A stretch of DNA of 35,103 bases from Lachnospiraceae bacterium UBA4338 (GTDB lineage Bacteria; Bacillota; Clostridia; Lachnospirales; Lachnospiraceae): NCBI GenBank assembly GCA_002393735.1, contig DGTK01000005.1, positions 1 to 35,103 on the forward strand. Direction: 5' to 3'. How positions within the stretch are numbered: the first letter of the stretch is position 1; each line of letters starts with the position of its first letter. Below, one piece after another: positions 31,614 to 35,103 of this stretch. A model generated the notes under the pieces. The model was not told the origin of the DNA. It searched no databases and saw only the letters and a list, made by a program, of their open reading frames with translations. Position numbers and translations under genes: made by a program.

Positions 31614-32609
31614 ATGAATTTAAAAGACACGAGTAAATATATAAGTTTAATTCTCAGACATAAACCGGAAACTATTGGAATCACTCTTGATGAGCATGGA
31701 TGGGCTAATGTTGATGAATTGATAGCAGGTATTTCCAAGACACAGGATTTTAACATGGAGATGCTAGAGGAAATAGTTCGTACTGATGAGAAACAGAGGT
31801 ATTCTTTTAATGAAGACAAGACTCTTATCAGAGCTAATCAAGGTCATTCTATACCTGTTGATGTTGAATTGGAAAAGAAGGAACCTCCGAGATATCTTTA
31901 TCATGGCACCGGTGAAAAATATCGGGAGTCTATTGATAGCCAGGGGCTTATTCCCAAGAGCAGATTGTACGTACATTTGTCTCCGGATATAGAGACAGCA
32001 ATCAAGGTGGGAAGCAGGCATGGAAAGCCGGTTGTATACCGAGTTTGGGCCGGAAGTATGCACGATGCAGGATTTGATTTCTATAAATCCGTAAATGGAG
32101 TATGGCTGACTTCAAAGGTTCCGACACAGTATATTAAGAGAGAAACATTTGACGAAAATGAAATAGAAATAGTTGTTAGAGAAATCGATGCAATTCTATT
32201 AAAGACAGAATTGGACGATGAAGCTTTGGAAGATACATCTAGGGCAGATGTGATTTTTGATTTGGAAGAAAAATATTCCTGGGAAGTTCTTCAGCAGGCA
32301 CTATTTAATATTTTGCTTGATGAAAAAAGATCCGAGGATGCTTGGTATCAGATGGCTGTTGTATTTTGGATTGCGGTATTGGAAAGCAAAAGCCGAAAGA
32401 AGAAAGGTTTACCTAAACTGAAATTCAAAAAGAAAACAATCATTGGATTGCTTTATTATAGGCTTCGTGAATTAGATTATGCGGAAAATCTTATTTGGAG
32501 TATAACGTGCGAATTGTATCATTTGGATTATTGCAATTCAATGTATGACCCGGTAAACGATGATAAAATCATAAGAAAATTGGAAAAGTACGGTCTGTCA
32601 TTCAAGTAG
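31614..32609 (+). CDS. kptA: KptA/Tpt1 RNA 2'-phosphotransferase with a new C-terminal domain
   Basis: A 331-residue protein; known KptA enzymes have about 180-230. Residues 1-180 are a complete Tpt1 domain with the four catalytic residues: R15 (ILRHKPE), H97 (YHGTG), R117 (SRLYVHLS) and R135 (GSRHGKP). Tpt1 uses NAD to remove a 2'-phosphate from RNA, leaving ADP-ribose cyclic phosphate; in bacteria, which lack that tRNA splicing step, its role is open. Residues 185-331 are a helical extension (SWEVLQQALFNILLDE, then AWYQMAVVFWIAVLES) that I do not recognise. The tight operon suggests a dedicated accessory system. Confidence 0.85.
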   Translation: MNLKDTSKYISLILRHKPETIGITLDEHGWANVDELIAGISKTQDFNMEMLEEIVRTDEKQRYSFNEDKTLIRANQGHSIPVDVELEKKEPPRYLYHGTGEKYRESIDSQGLIPKSRLYVHLSPDIETAIKVGSRHGKPVVYRVWAGSMHDAGFDFYKSVNGVWLTSKVPTQYIKRETFDENEIEIVVREIDAILLKTELDDEALEDTSRADVIFDLEEKYSWEVLQQALFNILLDEKRSEDAWYQMAVVFWIAVLESKSRKKKGLPKLKFKKKTIIGLLYYRLRELDYAENLIWSITCELYHLDYCNSMYDPVNDDKIIRKLEKYGLSFK

Positions 32610-32619
32610 AGGGATAAGT

Positions 32620-33228
32620 ATGTACAAAGTTATTATTCAAAAGAATGTAAGATATCCGGGACATGATTGGGATACAATAATACAAAGCATTTCTTTAGAT
32701 GGTGTAAAACCGTTTGATCTAACAGAAGCAGAATGGGAGGCTATCTATTCATATGTTCTCAAACTGGCGAATGGTGATGCAGAATTTTTTAAAAGAATTG
32801 CCGGACCAGATTGCTATTTCGATTTAGTCTGCGTATCTGATGATAAAGAATACGGGATTTTGTTTGAATCGGAACACTATTTTGTTTATAGAGATTTTGA
32901 AGATGCTTCTTTATATCAAAAACCGGATTCAAAGTATATTACAAGCGTTGGTGACTTTTATGGAGAACCAAAGGATGCGTATATTGATCCCCAGGAGAAG
33001 ATTTATATAACAATCGGATGTGGAATCATTCTGTATTATTTGAAAGAACCATTTGAGGATTATATGTATGATAGAAATACCTCTCAATGGATTGAAACTG
33101 GAAGAGAGGGCGATATTGAATGGTGTGACAAGATTGAAGAAGTTACGGATTCATATGTTTTAGTCTCCCTCGAAGGAGAAGAAAAAAGAAAATTTGATAT
33201 TAATACTTTGGAAAAAATTCCTATGTAG
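32620..33228 (+). CDS. Acidic protein of unknown function
   Basis: A 202-residue, soluble, acidic and aromatic-rich protein (GHDWDTIIQSISLDGVKPFD, DCYFDLVCVSDDKEYGILFE, EDYMYDRNTSQWIETG). No catalytic motif or membrane segment is seen. It begins 10 bases after kptA, with AGAGGGA ahead of the ATG. Its size, acidity and place in a row of small proteins resemble immunity-type proteins of polymorphic toxin loci, but no toxin is present. Confidence 0.6.
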   Translation: MYKVIIQKNVRYPGHDWDTIIQSISLDGVKPFDLTEAEWEAIYSYVLKLANGDAEFFKRIAGPDCYFDLVCVSDDKEYGILFESEHYFVYRDFEDASLYQKPDSKYITSVGDFYGEPKDAYIDPQEKIYITIGCGIILYYLKEPFEDYMYDRNTSQWIETGREGDIEWCDKIEEVTDSYVLVSLEGEEKRKFDINTLEKIPM

Positions 33229-33242
33229 GCCGAGGGGATATC

Positions 33243-33734
33243 ATGAAAGATCAATGGTACAAGATAATTAAAGACGAAGCATATTGTTCGAAAGTATTAG
33301 ATATTTTCTATTCTTTGCATGATTACATGATTACAGAAATGAATTATGACTATCAGAATAAGACTTTGAAAATATTTTTTCGTTATGATACCGATGATGA
33401 AGGTGTTGTAATGAAGTTTATTGGTGTCAAGAAACTAAATGTATATGCTGAAGACGAAAGTCAGTGGTTGACGGGGACAAATATTCAAGTGACAGATGAT
33501 GATACGCTTCTTTGGTATGCTCTTGAAGATAGATTAAATTCAAATGAAGTGGTTAAAGGTACCGATTATAATTGGGTTGAAGCTGAAGAAGTTCATTTTG
33601 CCTGGTTAGATAAAAATAATGATATTAAGCCTTTAACAGAAGAGCGATTAAATCCGATTTGGAAAAAACTGAATTTTGAAACCGATAAATATGAAGAGGT
33701 CCAAAAGCATTTTTTAGTATATGAGGTTAACTAA
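33243..33734 (+). CDS. Acidic protein of unknown function, immunity-like
   Basis: A 163-residue acidic protein. LHDYMITEMNYDYQNKTLKI, then FFRYDTDD is a pattern seen in several small immunity-type families (His-Asp start with alternating strands), but the match is loose. GAGGGGATATC precedes the ATG. The following gene starts at the next base after its stop. Confidence 0.55.
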   Translation: MKDQWYKIIKDEAYCSKVLDIFYSLHDYMITEMNYDYQNKTLKIFFRYDTDDEGVVMKFIGVKKLNVYAEDESQWLTGTNIQVTDDDTLLWYALEDRLNSNEVVKGTDYNWVEAEEVHFAWLDKNNDIKPLTEERLNPIWKKLNFETDKYEEVQKHFLVYEVN

Positions 33735-34232
33735 ATGAATTGCTGTGAAGAATGCATTGTATATCAAATTCAAAATAATATAGCGGAAACAGACTTGTGC
33801 GAGGAATGTGGAAATATCTCTATGGAATGGAAACTTGGCGAGTTTGGAACTCCGTATTTAAAATGTTCGAAATGCGATAGCTGGATAGCGGTGGACTTGA
33901 ACACTCCTTGTGAATTAGATCATTCTTTTAATAAAAAATACGAAATAGTTATTAATCCATCGGATACAATGCCTAAACCGGAAGTATTAAGGACGATTTC
34001 AAAACTTTTAGGAATAAATATTCTACAGGCTCGAAATATATTTGTAGATGGCTTTAAGGCCGAGATGGAAATAGAAAAGATAGCTGTTTTCATAGACTTA
34101 TTGAAAGAAAACAATATTATGTATAAAGCAGAGGAGTACGAAAATCCTCGTTTAAAATATCATTTTTATAAAGAATGTAAATATCCGTATTCCGCTATGC
34201 AGTTTTGGCGAAAAAATGATAAGAAAGAATAA
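33735..34232 (+). CDS. Zinc ribbon with L7/L12-like C-terminal domain
   Basis: A 165-residue protein. CCEEC, CEECGN and CSKCDSW in the first 60 residues suggest a zinc ribbon. Residues 85-135 (VLRTISKLLGINILQARNIF and on to IDLLKENNIMYKAEE) resemble the C-terminal fold of ribosomal L7/L12 used by several stand-alone proteins to bind partners. The start directly abuts the previous stop, so translation is coupled. Function unknown. Confidence 0.6.
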   Translation: MNCCEECIVYQIQNNIAETDLCEECGNISMEWKLGEFGTPYLKCSKCDSWIAVDLNTPCELDHSFNKKYEIVINPSDTMPKPEVLRTISKLLGINILQARNIFVDGFKAEMEIEKIAVFIDLLKENNIMYKAEEYENPRLKYHFYKECKYPYSAMQFWRKNDKKE

Positions 34233-34246
34233 TAGGGGTTAAAGCT

Positions 34247-34798
34247 ATGGTTGAAGCAACCTTAACAAGCAAAATGAAAGAAATATTGTCGAATATGAAA
34301 GGGAAAACTCTTTTATCGTATGTATGCGAGAAGGATGATGGATTTTCTAGACCTTATGGAAATATGAGAATTATCACTGATTCATTCTCGATAGAGTTAA
34401 ATAATGAAGAACATCCTTTGACTTTTTTTGATGGAGTAGAAGATATTTCATACTTTGAAATCAAAGAAGTAAATCCTGAAACTCCTTTTAAACCATTTGT
34501 TGTAACAGAAACAGAAGAATTTAAGGTTAATAAAATCATAACGGGCATAGAAATAATCAATGATACCATTAATGTTAAAGACGGAGAGTATGTGATTTCA
34601 TTTGATGAAGCGATTGTTATCCATATGTCCGAAGATGTTTTGATGTTAGCCAGAGATTCTTGGTTTTCTGAAGTAATTAGTATTTGTCACGATGATGATT
34701 ATAACAAAATCTACTCGATTGATGAATTAATAGAAGAATGGTCAAATGAGGGTGTAGATAAGGTTTTAGTTGATAGAAGGAGATTTACTGTTTGCTAA
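34247..34798 (+). CDS. Acidic protein of unknown function
   Basis: A 183-residue acidic protein with alternating strands and helices (ILSNMKGKTLLSYVCEKDDG, EHPLTFFDGVEDISYFEI, EDVLMLARDSWFSEVI) and a basic end (KVLVDRRRFTVC). No known motif is recognised. It is the last gene of the run and starts 14 bases after the one before. A strong terminator follows at 34911. Confidence 0.6.
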   Translation: MVEATLTSKMKEILSNMKGKTLLSYVCEKDDGFSRPYGNMRIITDSFSIELNNEEHPLTFFDGVEDISYFEIKEVNPETPFKPFVVTETEEFKVNKIITGIEIINDTINVKDGEYVISFDEAIVIHMSEDVLMLARDSWFSEVISICHDDDYNKIYSIDELIEEWSNEGVDKVLVDRRRFTVC

Positions 34799-35103
34799 TA
34801 TTTCTTTGCAAAGGTGACTTACAGATTAATATCTTAGTTTAATTAATATAATTTGGAATTTAGAACGTTATGGATCGGTTGAGATATACCGGTCTTATTT
34901 AGTACCATAAAAGTGTAGTTGTTAGAGAGTAATTAACTCTGACATCTGCACTTATTTTATTATAATAAGAGGAGTAATTGGTCTAACGTGGGGTCTTTTG
35001 GGTCTTAGCATCCGTCAAAAAAACCGTTAACCAACCCCTTATTATAAGCATTCGATTAAGCAGGTAGGGATCAACTCACGCGTAACCAACTAAACTGAAT
35101 GGT
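34799..35103. other. Region after the operon
   Basis: It contains the operon terminator. The last 150 bases hold no open frame, repeat or RNA family that I can recognise. Confidence 0.5.
34911..34960 (+). terminator. Long-stem terminator ending the KptA operon
   Basis: A 17-bp stem with one mismatch and two wobble pairs (34911-34927 with 34937-34953) has a 9-nt loop and is followed by ATTTTATT. It is the strongest hairpin in the right part of the window. Confidence 0.75.

Noticed and set aside
34980..35103. Possible structured RNA or intron end at the right edge
   Set aside because: No conserved motif or convincing secondary structure could be identified by eye.

Overview
The window looks like the chromosome of a low-GC Gram-positive anaerobe, most likely a Lachnospiraceae-type Clostridium (relatives of Butyrivibrio, Roseburia or Coprococcus). 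This is inferred from strong AGGAGG-type ribosome sites, TTGACA/TATAAT promoters, U-tailed terminators, a 5TMR-LYT/SpoIIE phosphatase, Nif11-like leader peptides and ATP-driven polysaccharide export. No rRNA, tRNA, CRISPR array, transposase or integrase gene was found.

Positions 1-9520 are rich in toxin-antitoxin modules. They hold the end of a DUF4143 ATPase, an intact type IV AbiEi/AbiEii pair behind a good promoter, and a Fic-family gene whose motif lacks the catalytic histidine and whose promoter sits inside long inverted repeats. A HipB-like antitoxin follows, with its operator intact, but its HipA partner is reduced to a 16-codon stub in front of an unrelated membrane-anchored HAD phosphatase. 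Next is a complete type III module: promoter, about two 49-nt RNA repeats with covarying hairpins, terminator and a ToxN/AbiQ nuclease. An MmcQ/YjbR-EVE fusion starts 3 bases after it. Small membrane and zinc-ribbon proteins lie between these modules, including a GG-leader peptide fused to a zinc ribbon; a paralogue is found at 29.6 kb.

Positions 9740-18961 carry signalling genes. A DUF3592-like membrane protein on the minus strand is followed by a plus-strand series: methyl-accepting chemotaxis receptor, 5TMR-LYT/PP2C phosphatase, a TIR-transmembrane-LRR protein, a 7TM-degenerate GGDEF-EAL phosphodiesterase and a 7TM sensor without an output domain. The TIR-LRR protein should have its TIR inside and its LRRs outside the cell, the same topology as a Toll-like receptor but with the domains in the opposite order.

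Positions 19076-25964 are a cell-surface polysaccharide locus: two GT2 glycosyltransferases, the Wzm/Wzt export pair (Wzt with a glycan-binding tail), a fucosyltransferase-like enzyme and a radical SAM protein with its SPASM-like cluster ahead of the radical SAM core. REP-like palindromic elements with a GACGGGGTAA core flank this locus, and a triple array lies upstream of the receptor gene.

Positions 26023-29854 hold ordinary housekeeping or unknown genes: a multi-spanning membrane protein, an EamA transporter, an HD phosphohydrolase, a small membrane protein and the second leader-zinc-ribbon gene. From about 29.9 kb the DNA becomes accessory in character. A GGGTAC-rich, hairpin-containing stretch and a broken minus-strand gene precede a compact operon of seven genes (XRE regulator, zinc ribbon, KptA/Tpt1 RNA 2'-phosphotransferase with a new C-terminal domain, and four small proteins) that ends in a 17-bp-stem terminator. 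The operon could be an RNA-repair, defence or immunity cassette, but its function cannot be read from the sequence.
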